This document shows, piece after piece, positions 1 to 7,903 of a DNA stretch of 26,981 bases. Position 1 is the stretch's first letter, and each line of letters starts with the position of its first letter. The position numbers and the translations under genes are program-made. Source of the DNA: CBDUXP01 sp965371225 [NCBI: uncultured bacterium] (GTDB lineage: Bacteria; Abyssobacteria; SURF-5; CBDUXP01). The DNA is taken from positions 1 to 26,981 of the forward strand of contig CBDUXP010000054.1 in the NCBI GenBank assembly GCA_965371225.1, written 5' to 3'. The notes beneath the pieces were generated by a model, which saw only the letters and a list, made by a program, of their open reading frames with translations, did not search any database and was not told the origin of the DNA.

Positions 1-90
1 GCCCTCGCACTGGCGCTCCTTGGAGCCGGGCTCGCCACCACGCTCCTCATCGATCGTGTTAGCGCGGCGCCGGAAGCGGACCATGCCTGA
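1..90 (+). CDS. 3' end of an upstream gene, probably a membrane protein (partial)
   Basis: The frame starting at base 1 is open for 29 codons and stops with TGA at 88-90. It encodes a strongly hydrophobic Leu/Ala run (ALALALLGAGLATTLLI) followed by a short polar tail ending in EADHA, which looks like a last transmembrane helix plus a short terminus. Its stop overlaps the start of the next gene in the string ATGCCTGA, a typical arrangement for translational coupling. The rest of the gene lies outside the window, so its family cannot be named. A metal or small-molecule permease would fit the neighbouring G3E GTPase, but that is only a guess from context. Confidence 0.55.
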   Translation, partial: ALALALLGAGLATTLLIDRVSAAPEADHA

Positions 91-982
91 GGGCGTGCCC
101 GCCCTGGTGGTCTCCGGATTCCTGGGGTCGGGCAAGACGACGCTGGTGCGGCGCCTGCTCGAACGCGCGCAGCAAGAGGGCACGCGCGTCGCGGTGGTGT
201 CCAACGAGTTCGGCGACCTGGGCATTGACCAGGCGCTGCTGGGCCAAGAGAACGAGGCCTACGTCGAGCTGGACGGCGGCTGCGTCTGCTGCAAACTGTC
301 CGACGACCTGATCGAGACGCTGCAGATGCTGTGGGAACGGGTACGGCCCGATAGCGTAATCGTCGAAACCTCCGGCGTGGCGATGCCCTTCAACGTGCAA
401 CTGAACTTCTGGCGGCCACCGGTGAGCGACTGGGTGACGGACGACATGGCCGTCGTCGTCGTAAACGCGGAACAGTTGGCCGAAGGCCGCGACCTGACCG
501 TGACGTTCGAGGCGCAGGTCACGTCGGCGGACTTGCTGCTGTTGAACAAGGTGGATCTCGTCCCGGCCGCGCGGCTGCCGGAGGTGGAAGCCCGCCTGCG
601 CGAAATGGAACCGGACACGCCGGTGGTGCATACGACGCATTGCGACGTGGAACCGGCGGTGCTCTTCCCGCCGGACCTGGAAGGCGCGCGCCGCCACCGG
701 CGCGTCAATCCCCCCGACCCGCCGCCGCACTCGCACGAGGCGTTCGAGACCACGGAGGTGCGCGTGGACGCGGGGGTGGCCCCGGACGAGTTGCTGGCGC
801 GCCTGCGCAGCCTCGATGCCTTGCGCGCGAAGGGGTTCGTCGAGACGGCCGACGGCGTGCGGCTCGTGCAGGTGGTCGGCCGCCGCGCGGAACTCAAAGA
901 GATCGCGTTCCCCCCGCCGCCGGATCTGATGGGCCGGGTGGTGGTCATCCGCCGCAGCCCCGGGCCCGACACGTCCCGCTGA
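83..982 (+). CDS. G3E family GTPase (CobW/COG0523 type)
   Basis: A 299-residue P-loop GTPase of the G3E family, whose members insert or chaperone metals (cobalt for CobW, nickel for HypB/UreG, zinc for ZigA/ZNG1 types). Visible motifs are Walker A GSGKTT (residues 15-20), the family metal-binding CxCC motif GGCVCC (C67, C69, C70), switch region ETSG (95-98) and guanine-specificity motif NKVD (155-158). A CobW C-terminal domain follows, after a short His/Pro-rich linker (PPPHSHE) that may also bind metal. ATG at 83 was chosen over an in-frame ATG at 20: GGAAG lies 7 nt upstream, the P-loop then sits at the usual distance from the N-terminus, and the start overlaps the previous stop. The exact metal and client cannot be told from sequence. 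Confidence 0.9.
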   Translation: MPEGVPALVVSGFLGSGKTTLVRRLLERAQQEGTRVAVVSNEFGDLGIDQALLGQENEAYVELDGGCVCCKLSDDLIETLQMLWERVRPDSVIVETSGVAMPFNVQLNFWRPPVSDWVTDDMAVVVVNAEQLAEGRDLTVTFEAQVTSADLLLLNKVDLVPAARLPEVEARLREMEPDTPVVHTTHCDVEPAVLFPPDLEGARRHRRVNPPDPPPHSHEAFETTEVRVDAGVAPDELLARLRSLDALRAKGFVETADGVRLVQVVGRRAELKEIAFPPPPDLMGRVVVIRRSPGPDTSR

Positions 983-1055
983 CCGGCAGTCCGGCTCTGG
1001 CTGGGCGATCACAAGGATCGCCCCAACGATGGAACGCCGGTCCAATCGCCCGGAT

Positions 1056-1080
1056 GTAGGGGCGAATCATGTCTTCGCCC
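1056..1080 (+). repeat. REP-like GTAG hairpin
   Basis: GTAG (1056-1059) is followed directly by a perfect 7-bp stem, GGGCGAA (1060-1066) and TTCGCCC (1074-1080), around a 7-nt loop. A GTAG foot followed by a short stem is the layout of REP elements mobilised by REP-associated tyrosine transposases (RAYTs). It shares the lead GTAGGGGC with the two hairpins at 20527-20552 and 21047-21072 but has a different stem. No transposase is in the window. Confidence 0.5.
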
Positions 1081-1190
1081 ACGAGCTAAGGGGCGGTCAT
1101 TTGTGCTGGCAGTGCGCGAATTGGGCCACCTCCGGCGGGACGGGCGACGGGACGCCGGAACACCCTGCGTGCGTACCTGCGCATAACCCG

Positions 1191-1219
1191 TTGTCATATT
1201 AGAGGTTAGGTGATTCATT
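1191..1219 (+). promoter_or_regulatory. Possible sigma-70 promoter for glmS
   Basis: TTGTCA (1191-1196) matches five of six -35 positions. The -10 is unclear: TTCATT (1214-1219) is at 17-bp spacing, and the better-scoring CATTAT (1216-1221) is at 19 bp. The local AT-richness stands out in this GC-rich gap. Low confidence because the -10 is weak. Confidence 0.3.
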
Positions 1220-1405
1220 ATCTCTGAGCTGGTACGCGGCCGGCTTGCCAGGTCTCGGCACGGCCGTTGCATCACTTCCTGCACGGGCGCGCGCGCGCCT
1301 GACAGGAATCAGACGGGAGTATCCTTAGAAGGCTAGCCATCCTGCGACGCCGGCCGGGCGGTCGGGGCGGAGGGGTCCAGGGGCAACGGCGAGGAGAGCG
1401 ACGGT

Positions 1406-3232
1406 ATGTGCGGGATCGTAGGGTATGTAGCGCGGCAGGGCGAGGCGCAGCCATTCCTGATCGAGGGGCTGCAGCGGCTCGAGTACCGCGGTTACGACTC
1501 CGCCGGCGTGGCCACGCTGGACGGGCGCGACCTGGTGGTCAAGCGCACCGTAGGGAAGCTCAACGTACTGCGCGAGTTGCTGGAGGCCGAGCCGGCCCCG
1601 GGCAGTTGCGGCATCGGGCATACCCGCTGGGCCACCCACGGGCAGCCGTCCACCACGAATGCGCACCCGCACACGGACGGCGCACGCCGCATCGCGCTCG
1701 TGCACAACGGCATCATCGAGAACTATGAGGCGCTGCGGCGCGAACTCCAGGAGGCCGGCCACGAATTCCGCACGCAGACGGACACGGAGGTGCTCGCACA
1801 CCTGGTCGCGCAGCACTACCACGGGGACCTGCTCAAGGCGGTGCAGAGTGCGCTCAGCCAGGCCGAGGGCGCGTACGCCATCGCGGTGATCTCCACCCAC
1901 GAACCCCGCCGCATCGTCGCGGCCCGGTGCGGGAGTCCGCTGGTGGTGGGGCTCGGCGACGGTGTGCAATACGTGGCGTCCGACGTGCCCGCGCTCGCGG
2001 CGCGTACGAAACAGGTGGTGTACCTGGAAGACTACGAGGTGGCCGACCTGACGCCGGACGATGTGCGCGTGTACACGGTGGCCGGCGACAAACGCAAGGT
2101 GCGCGTGCAGGGCGTCTCGCTCGACGTGGATGAACTGAGCAAAGGCGGCTACCCGCACTACATGATCAAAGAGATGCACGAACAACCGCGCATCATGGCG
2201 GACATGGTGGCGCGGCGGGTGCACGAGGGGCGCGTCGTGTTCGAAGAGAGCGAGCTGAGCGACGCGCGCTTGCAGTCCTTCGATCGGGTGGTGTTGCTGG
2301 GCATGGGCACCGCGCGGCACGCGTGCCTCATGGGGCAGTACTACTTGGAGCGCTTCGCGCGGGTGCCGGGCATCGTGGACTTCGCGAGCGAGTACCGGTA
2401 CCGGGAACCCTACGTGGATGCGAAAACGCTGGTGGTGGCCGTGTCCCAGTCGGGCGAGACGATGGACACCCTCATGGCCGTGCGCAAGGCGCGGGAAGGC
2501 GGCGCGACCGCGGTGGCGCTGGTGAACACGGTGGAGAGCACCATCGACCGGGAGTGCGACGACCACCTGTACCTGCACGCGGGGCCGGAGATCGCGGTGG
2601 CGTCCACGAAGGCGTACTGCGCCATGATGGGGAATCTGCTGCTGTTCGCGTTGCGCGTCGGGCAAGCGCGCGGCTCCCTGGATCCGGAACAGTGCCGGGC
2701 GATCCTGACGGGCCTGCACGACGTGCCCGAACACTTGCAATGGATCCTGGACAACCGGCAGTCGGTGATTGCCGCGGCCGACGCATACTGGGAGTGCGAC
2801 AACTTCTTGTACCTGGGCCGGGGGGCGAACTTCCCGAACGCGCTCGAGGGCGCACTCAAGCTCAAGGAGCTGGCCTACGTCCACGCCGAGGGCTACGCGG
2901 CGGGCGAGATGAAGCACGGGCCCATCGCGCTGGTGGACGAATCGTTTCCGGTGGTGAACATCGCCGCGCGCGACGAAATGTACCGGAAGATGGTCAGCGC
3001 GATTCAGGAATTGCGCGCGCGCAAGGGCCGCATCATCTCCATCGGCACCGTCGGCGACCGGCGCATCGACGCGCACTCCGACACGGTGATCCGCGTGCCC
3101 GACTGCGACGACATGCTCACGCCGTTCCTGACCCTGCTGCCGCTCCAGTTGCTCGCGTACTACATCACGCTGCACCGGGGCCACGACGTGGACCAGCCCC
3201 GCAACCTGGCCAAAAGCGTCACGGTCGAGTAG
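1406..3232 (+). CDS. glmS: Glutamine--fructose-6-phosphate aminotransferase (isomerizing)
   Basis: GlmS makes glucosamine-6-phosphate from fructose-6-phosphate and glutamine, the entry step to UDP-GlcNAc for peptidoglycan and LPS. The 608-residue length is standard. The N-terminus begins MCGIVGY, so Cys2 becomes the N-terminal nucleophile after Met removal, and RWATHGQPS and HNGIIENY complete the glutaminase site. Two SIS sugar-binding domains follow, with VSQSGET, VASTKAY, and near the end LKLKELAYVHAEGYAAGEMK. The protein ends in the classical RNLAKSVTVE. The first SIS loop reads GTARHA, placing Ala at position 303 where E. coli GlmS has a phosphate-contacting Ser; this looks like natural variation. 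GAGGAG lies upstream of the ATG. The gene appears monocistronic. Confidence 0.97.
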   Translation: MCGIVGYVARQGEAQPFLIEGLQRLEYRGYDSAGVATLDGRDLVVKRTVGKLNVLRELLEAEPAPGSCGIGHTRWATHGQPSTTNAHPHTDGARRIALVHNGIIENYEALRRELQEAGHEFRTQTDTEVLAHLVAQHYHGDLLKAVQSALSQAEGAYAIAVISTHEPRRIVAARCGSPLVVGLGDGVQYVASDVPALAARTKQVVYLEDYEVADLTPDDVRVYTVAGDKRKVRVQGVSLDVDELSKGGYPHYMIKEMHEQPRIMADMVARRVHEGRVVFEESELSDARLQSFDRVVLLGMGTARHACLMGQYYLERFARVPGIVDFASEYRYREPYVDAKTLVVAVSQSGETMDTLMAVRKAREGGATAVALVNTVESTIDRECDDHLYLHAGPEIAVASTKAYCAMMGNLLLFALRVGQARGSLDPEQCRAILTGLHDVPEHLQWILDNRQSVIAAADAYWECDNFLYLGRGANFPNALEGALKLKELAYVHAEGYAAGEMKHGPIALVDESFPVVNIAARDEMYRKMVSAIQELRARKGRIISIGTVGDRRIDAHSDTVIRVPDCDDMLTPFLTLLPLQLLAYYITLHRGHDVDQPRNLAKSVTVE

Positions 3233-3326
3233 CCCCTGACCCGCCCTCCGCGGTGCAGCGCCGCCAGTTGTTTGCGATCGCTGGACGTGACGATGCGCTA
3301 ACATTTGGCCGGTTGGCCAGAAAACC

Positions 3327-3355
3327 TTGACCGTCGTGACGCACCGTGTTAAGTT
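3327..3355 (+). promoter_or_regulatory. Possible sigma-70 promoter for the crotonase/ETF genes
   Basis: TTGACC (3327-3332) lies 17 bp before TAAGTT (3350-3355) in the 233-bp gap between glmS and the crotonase gene. The -35 is good (5/6) and the -10 is weak (3/6). It is the only candidate noticed in this gap and would give a leader of about 100 nt. Confidence 0.35.
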
Positions 3356-3465
3356 ACGCTCCCGAAAAGCGGAAGTTGCCGCGGCCGGTCGGGTGGTAAA
3401 CCACATTCACCCGGTCGCCGCGATCCGGAAGCCCCAACGCGGAAGCCAGTATCCCTACGAGTTGT

Positions 3466-4251
3466 ATGGCTGAAGCCGCCTGTGTCACCGTCGAGCGCCG
3501 CGCGCGTGTGGCGGTGCTCACTATCTCCCACCCCCCGGCCAACGCGCTCAACGCCGCCGTGCTCGAGGGGTTGGACGCGCAGGTGGCCGCGGCGCAGGCC
3601 GACCCGGACGTGAAGGCCATCATCATCCGGGGTGCGGGCGACAAGTTCTTCGTCGCCGGGGCGGACATTACCGAGCTGGCGGACCTGGACGGGGCGGCGC
3701 AGGGGCAGGCGCTCGCCCAGCGCGGCCAGGCCATTTTCTCGCGTATCGAGCAGGGGGACACGCCCGCTATCGCCGCGGTGAACGGCATCGCGCTCGGCGG
3801 CGGGTGTGAGCTGGCCATGGCGTGCCATCTGCGGCTGGCGAGCGCGACCGCGAAGTTCGGGCAGCCGGAAATCAAACTCGGGATCATCCCCGGCTACGGG
3901 GGCACGCAGCGGCTGCCCCGGCTCATCGGCGAGACCCATGCCATGGAGTGGACCCTGACCGGTCGCATGGTGGACGCAGCGGAGGCGGCGGCGCTGGGGC
4001 TGGTCAACCGGGTGGTGCCGCCGGCCGAATTGCTCGACACGGCGCTCGACCTGGCCGCCACCATCGGCGCCCTGGGTGGCCGGGCGGTAGCCGCGGCCCT
4101 GGCTGCGGTTCGCGTGGCGGGGGATGTGCCCCTGGAGGCCGGGTTGGCGCGCGAGGCCGAACTGTTCGGCGCCACGTGCGCGACGGCCGATTTTCGCGAA
4201 GGGATCAGCGCGTTTCTGGAGAAGCGCCCACCGAAGTTTGTCGACCAGTGA
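3466..4251 (+). CDS. Enoyl-CoA hydratase/isomerase (crotonase superfamily)
   Basis: A 261-residue crotonase-fold enzyme that most likely hydrates 2-enoyl-CoA to 3-hydroxyacyl-CoA. The oxyanion-hole segment FFVAGADI (61-68) and GIALGGGCELAMACH (107-121) are present. Both catalytic glutamates of true hydratases are kept: E115 in GGGCELA and E135 in FGQPEIKLGIIPGYGGTQRL. This supports hydratase activity over a dehalogenase or thioesterase relative. The C-terminal FREGISAFLEKRPPKF is typical. It lies 77 bp upstream of etfB, which suggests a role in acyl-CoA oxidation. The ribosome binding site is weak. Chain length and substrate (straight-chain versus branched amino-acid-derived acyl-CoA) cannot be read from sequence. 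Confidence 0.93.
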   Translation: MAEAACVTVERRARVAVLTISHPPANALNAAVLEGLDAQVAAAQADPDVKAIIIRGAGDKFFVAGADITELADLDGAAQGQALAQRGQAIFSRIEQGDTPAIAAVNGIALGGGCELAMACHLRLASATAKFGQPEIKLGIIPGYGGTQRLPRLIGETHAMEWTLTGRMVDAAEAAALGLVNRVVPPAELLDTALDLAATIGALGGRAVAAALAAVRVAGDVPLEAGLAREAELFGATCATADFREGISAFLEKRPPKFVDQ

Positions 4252-4291
4252 CGGGCGCGGGCTCAGGACGCACGGCGCCGCGCGCGCGCAG

Positions 4292-4307
4292 CCGGCCATG
4301 AGGCCGG
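4292..4307 (+). other. Small hairpin between the crotonase gene and etfB
   Basis: CCGGCC (4292-4297) and GGCCGG (4302-4307) form a 6-bp stem around ATGA, 9 bases before the etfB ribosome binding site. There is no T-run, so it is unlikely to be a strong terminator. It could be an mRNA-stabilising or partial-attenuation hairpin, or chance in GC-rich DNA. Confidence 0.3.
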
Positions 4308-4328
4308 TGGGGTAACAGGAGGAAGCGG

Positions 4329-5105
4329 ATGAACATCGTGGTCTGTCTCAAACAGGTGCCCGACACCGAGACGAAGGTGCAAATCGCCGACGGCAAGTCG
4401 CTCAAGCCCGACGGCGTGACCTTCATCCCCAACCCGTACGACGAGTTCGCCATCGAGGAGGCCCTGCAGATCAAGGACGCGCAGGGGGAGGGGACCGTTA
4501 CGCTGCTCACCCTCGCCGGGCCGCACGGCAAGCCCGAGGAGGCGTTGCGCACGGGCCTCGCCATGGGCGCGGACAAGGCCGTCGTGTTGCGGGACGACGC
4601 ATTCGCCGGCTTGGACGCGTTGACCACGGCCAACGTGCTGGCGGCGGCGATCCGGAAAATCGGGTTCGACCTGGTGCTGTGCGGCAAGCAGGCGATCGAC
4701 CTGGACCAGCACCAGGTGCCGGCGCGGCTGGCGGAAGCGCTGGACGTGCCGCAGGCCTTGGTGGTGACCCAGTTAGAGATTGCCGATGGCAAGGCGACGG
4801 CGCACCGGCAGATCGAGGGCGGGGCGCAAGTGGTGGAGATTCCGCTGCCCGCCGTGATCTCCGCGCAGAAGGGGCTGAACGAGCCGCGCTATGCCTCGCT
4901 GAAGGGCATCATGCAGGCGAAGAAGAAGCCCATGGACACGTGGGGGCTGGGCGACCTGGGCGAGGTGGACACGGCGGCCAAGACCGAAGTGCTCGCCATG
5001 CGGACGCCCCCCGCCCGCCCCGAAGGTCGGATGATCGACGGCGAGCCGGAAGAGCAGGTCAAGGAACTGGTCCGGCTGCTCCGCGAAGAAGCGAAGGTTA
5101 TCTAG
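4329..5105 (+). CDS. etfB: Electron transfer flavoprotein beta subunit
   Basis: EtfB pairs with EtfA to form the soluble FAD/AMP heterodimer that takes electrons from acyl-CoA dehydrogenases. At 258 residues it has the family length. It opens with MNIVVCLKQVPDTETKV and has NPYDEFAIEEAL near residue 37. The conserved DLDQHQVPARLAEAL segment is followed by NEPRYASLKGIMQAKKKP, the beta-subunit signature. The AMP- rather than FAD-binding role of this subunit is family knowledge. A strong ribosome binding site AGGAGGAAG (4318-4326) fixes the start. etfA begins 35 bp downstream, so the two are surely co-transcribed. It looks like a housekeeping ETF, not a bifurcating one, given the linked ETF-QO. 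Confidence 0.96.
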   Translation: MNIVVCLKQVPDTETKVQIADGKSLKPDGVTFIPNPYDEFAIEEALQIKDAQGEGTVTLLTLAGPHGKPEEALRTGLAMGADKAVVLRDDAFAGLDALTTANVLAAAIRKIGFDLVLCGKQAIDLDQHQVPARLAEALDVPQALVVTQLEIADGKATAHRQIEGGAQVVEIPLPAVISAQKGLNEPRYASLKGIMQAKKKPMDTWGLGDLGEVDTAAKTEVLAMRTPPARPEGRMIDGEPEEQVKELVRLLREEAKVI

Positions 5106-5140
5106 GGTCCGCCGCCGCGGCGAAACAGGAGAAGCGAATC

Positions 5141-6127
5141 ATGGCTGGTGTCTGGGTGGTAGCGGAAACGCGGGATGGCAAGGTCTTGAAGGCGACGTTG
5201 GAAGCGCTGTGTGGCGCGCAAGACGTGGCCGCGGGGTTGGGCGAAGAGGTGGCCGCGGTGCTGATCGGCGACGGGGTGGCCGGCGAGGCCGCGGCGCTCG
5301 GCGAGTACGGCGCGAAGACGGTGTACGTGGCGGAGTCGCCCCTGCTGAAGGATTACACGGCGGACGGGTACACAAAGGTGGTCGAGGGCCTCGCCAAGGC
5401 GCACGATCCCTCTGCGATCCTCATGTCGCACACCTCCACCGGCCGCGACTTGGCGCCGCGCATCGCGCAGCGGCTGAACACCGGGCTGGCCACCGACTGC
5501 ATCGAACTGAAGGTGGACGGCGGCGCGGTCATCGTGACCCGCCCCGTCTATGCGGGCAAAGCGCTTACGGATGTGTCGCTGGCCAAGGCGCGGCCGGCCA
5601 TGCTGACGGTGCGCCCCAATGCGCTGGGGCTTAAGGCTCCGCAGGCCGGCGCGCAGGCGGCGGTGGAAACGGTCGACCCGGGCCTGAGCGAGGGCGACAT
5701 TCGCATCACCGTCAAGGAGGTGGTGAAGGCCGCCGCGGACAAGATCGAACTGACGGAGGCGGACCGCATCGTTTCCGGTGGCCGCGGGCTCGGCGGGCCG
5801 GAGCACTTCGACATCATCGAGGGGCTGGCCAAGACGCTCGGCGCGGCGGTGGGCGCGTCCCGCGCGGCGGTGGACGCCGGTTGGCGGGATCACACGGACC
5901 AGGTGGGCCAGACCGGCAAGGTGGTGAACCCCACCTTGTACATTGCGTGTGCGATTTCCGGGGCGATTCAGCACTTGGCGGGCATGAAAACGTCCAAAGT
6001 CATTGTGGCGGTCAACAAAGACCCTGACGCCCCGATCTTCAAGGTGGCAAACTACGGGATAGTAGGGGACGCTTTTACTATCGTGCCGTTGCTCGAGAAA
6101 GAGTTCGCCGCCGCCCTGGCCGACTAG
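5141..6127 (+). CDS. etfA: Electron transfer flavoprotein alpha subunit
   Basis: EtfA carries the redox-active FAD of the ETF heterodimer. The 328-residue protein begins MAGVWVVAETRDGKVLK. The C-terminal FAD-binding domain is clear: VSGGRGLGGPEHF near residue 211, DAGWRDHTDQVGQTGKVVNP, then YIACAISGAIQH and VAVNKDPDAPIFKVANYGIV, the alpha-subunit signature. The ATG at 5141 follows AGGAGA (5128-5133); the open frame extends far upstream through etfB in another reading frame, but that extension is not coding. It stands between etfB and the ETF-QO gene (28 bp downstream) in one apparent operon. Confidence 0.96.
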   Translation: MAGVWVVAETRDGKVLKATLEALCGAQDVAAGLGEEVAAVLIGDGVAGEAAALGEYGAKTVYVAESPLLKDYTADGYTKVVEGLAKAHDPSAILMSHTSTGRDLAPRIAQRLNTGLATDCIELKVDGGAVIVTRPVYAGKALTDVSLAKARPAMLTVRPNALGLKAPQAGAQAAVETVDPGLSEGDIRITVKEVVKAAADKIELTEADRIVSGGRGLGGPEHFDIIEGLAKTLGAAVGASRAAVDAGWRDHTDQVGQTGKVVNPTLYIACAISGAIQHLAGMKTSKVIVAVNKDPDAPIFKVANYGIVGDAFTIVPLLEKEFAAALAD

Positions 6128-6155
6128 GGGCCCGGAGCGCGCCGGAGGCGATGCC

Positions 6156-7853
6156 ATGACCGTCGAACGCGAGGAAATGGAAGTCGATGTCCTGATCGTC
6201 GGAGGCGGGCCTGCCGGCCTGGCCGCGGGCATCCATCTCCAGCACCTGATCGCCCGGCACAACGAGGCGATCGCTGCGGGGACGAAGAAGGGCGAACCCG
6301 TCAGCGACGAGTTCATGTGCCTGGTGGTGGAAAAGGCGAGCCAGCTCGGCGCCCATTGCCTGTCTGGGTGCATCATGGACCCGCGCTCGATTGCCGAGCT
6401 GTACCCGGACTGGCGCGACCGGAATCCGGCGATCGAGTTCGACGTGCAGGAGGACACGGTGCTGCACCTGACGAAGACGGGCAAGATTCCCGTGTGGCCC
6501 ACGCCGCCGCCGCTGCACAACCACGGCAACGTGATCATTTCCATCAGCAAGTTCGTCGCGTGGCTGGGGGAGCAGGCCGAGGCGGACGGCGTGCACCTCT
6601 TCTGCGAGTTTGCGGGCCAAGAGACGCTCTACGACGGCGACCGGGTGGTCGGCGTGCGCATGGGCGATAAGGGGATCGACAAGACCGGCGCGCAGAAAGG
6701 GAACTTCGAGGCGGGGATGGACCTGAAGGCGAAGGTGGTGATTTTCGCCGAGGGGACCCGCGGGTCGCTCACGAAGCCGCTGGTGAAGCGGCACAAGCTG
6801 GACGACGGCAAGCGGCCCATGACCTACTGCACCGGGGTCAAGGAAGTGTGGCGCCTGAAGGAGGGCAAACTCAAGCCCGGCGAGATCATTCATACCACCG
6901 GGTATCCGCATCCGAGCGCCACCTACGGCGGCAGCTTCATCTACGCCATGCAGGACAACCTGGCCGCCATCGGGCTCCTGACCGGCCTGGACTACAGCGA
7001 CCCGTACGAAGACCCGCACCGGTACTTCCAGATGTACAAGCAGCACCCGTTCGTGCGCGACCTGCTGGACGGCGCCGAGTTCGTGGAGTACGGCGCGAAG
7101 AGCGTGCCCGTGGGCGGCTACTACACGGTGCCGAAGCTGGTGGTGGATGGCGCCGTCGTGGTCGGCGACGCCGGGAGCATTTTCAATACGCAGCGCATCA
7201 AGGGTGTGCACCTGGCCATGAAGAGCGGCATGCTGGCGGCCGAGGCGGTGTTCGAGGCGCTGCAGAAGAACGACTGTTCCGCGCAGCAGCTCGGCAGCTA
7301 CGAGCGGGCGATCGAGGAGAGCTTCATCAAGCCGGAACTGTGGGCCGGGCGCAACTTCCACGCCGGCTTCAAGAACGGCACGCTCTCGGGCATGGTTAAT
7401 GCCGGCTTGCAGATCATCTCCGGCGGCCGCGGTCTGTTCGACCGGCCGGAGTTCGAGGCCGACTTTGCGGACCTGGACACCATCCAGGAGCGGTACGGCG
7501 CGCAAGATCCGACGGCGCTCAACACCTACACGTTCGACGGCACGCTGACCTTCGACAAACCGACGGACGTGTACAGCAGCGGCACGATCCACGAAGAGGA
7601 CCAGCCGACGCACCTGCTCATTGCCGACTACGACATCTGCCATACCAAGTGCGTCCAGGAATACGGGATGCCGTGCACGCGCTTCTGCCCCGCGGGGGTG
7701 TACGAGGAGGAGCTCGTGGACGGCCAGTCGCGCCTCAAGCTGAATTCCTCCAACTGCGTGCACTGCAAGACCTGCGACATCAAGGACCCCTACGAGATCA
7801 TCACCTGGGTTCCGCCGGAGGGCGGCGGAGGACCGAAATACACGCTGATGTAG
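6156..7853 (+). CDS. Electron transfer flavoprotein:ubiquinone oxidoreductase (ETF-QO)
   Basis: ETF-QO moves electrons from reduced ETF to the membrane quinone pool through FAD and one [4Fe-4S] cluster. At 565 residues it matches bacterial and mitochondrial homologues. The FAD dinucleotide fold is VGGGPAGLAAG (15-25). HCLSGCIMDPR and GGYYTVPKLVVDGAVVVGDAG follow as in the family. The cluster ligands are intact: C511 in FCPAGVYEE, then C534, C537 and C540 in NCVHCKTCDIKDPYE. It ends PEGGGGPKYTLM, close to the mitochondrial enzyme. The start is set by GGAGG about 8 nt upstream. An intact ETF-QO linked to etfBA implies that fatty- or amino-acid oxidation feeds a respiratory chain. The quinone type is not determinable. 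Confidence 0.96.
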   Translation: MTVEREEMEVDVLIVGGGPAGLAAGIHLQHLIARHNEAIAAGTKKGEPVSDEFMCLVVEKASQLGAHCLSGCIMDPRSIAELYPDWRDRNPAIEFDVQEDTVLHLTKTGKIPVWPTPPPLHNHGNVIISISKFVAWLGEQAEADGVHLFCEFAGQETLYDGDRVVGVRMGDKGIDKTGAQKGNFEAGMDLKAKVVIFAEGTRGSLTKPLVKRHKLDDGKRPMTYCTGVKEVWRLKEGKLKPGEIIHTTGYPHPSATYGGSFIYAMQDNLAAIGLLTGLDYSDPYEDPHRYFQMYKQHPFVRDLLDGAEFVEYGAKSVPVGGYYTVPKLVVDGAVVVGDAGSIFNTQRIKGVHLAMKSGMLAAEAVFEALQKNDCSAQQLGSYERAIEESFIKPELWAGRNFHAGFKNGTLSGMVNAGLQIISGGRGLFDRPEFEADFADLDTIQERYGAQDPTALNTYTFDGTLTFDKPTDVYSSGTIHEEDQPTHLLIADYDICHTKCVQEYGMPCTRFCPAGVYEEELVDGQSRLKLNSSNCVHCKTCDIKDPYEIITWVPPEGGGGPKYTLM

Positions 7854-7903
7854 CCGGCGCGCCACGCCCCCGTGGTAGAGTACGGCACGTGGGAGGCGCG
7901 CAG

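Larger units (their letters stand above)
983..1405 (+). other. Intergenic region / glmS leader, no gene supported
   Basis: There are 423 bases without a convincing coding frame. The region holds a REP-like hairpin (1056-1080), a possible sigma-70 promoter near 1191-1219, and a GC-rich stretch up to the glmS ribosome binding site GAGGAG (1391-1396). If that promoter is used, glmS would carry a leader of roughly 180 nt. The conserved core of the glmS ribozyme is not visible. Confidence 0.6.

Noticed and set aside
1275-1310. GCGCGCGCGCGC run as a Z-DNA or regulatory element
   Set aside because: Short alternating GC tracts are frequent throughout this GC-rich window; nothing marks this one as special.
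983-1405. glmS ribozyme/riboswitch
   Set aside because: The conserved core and cleavage-site context (AGCGCC-type element and downstream pseudoknot strands) were not found; only the location fits.
1325-3406. Very long open frame on the minus strand across glmS (693 codons)
   Set aside because: It is a shadow of glmS in GC-rich DNA: His/Arg/Val-rich, no recognisable domain, and glmS on the plus strand is unmistakable.
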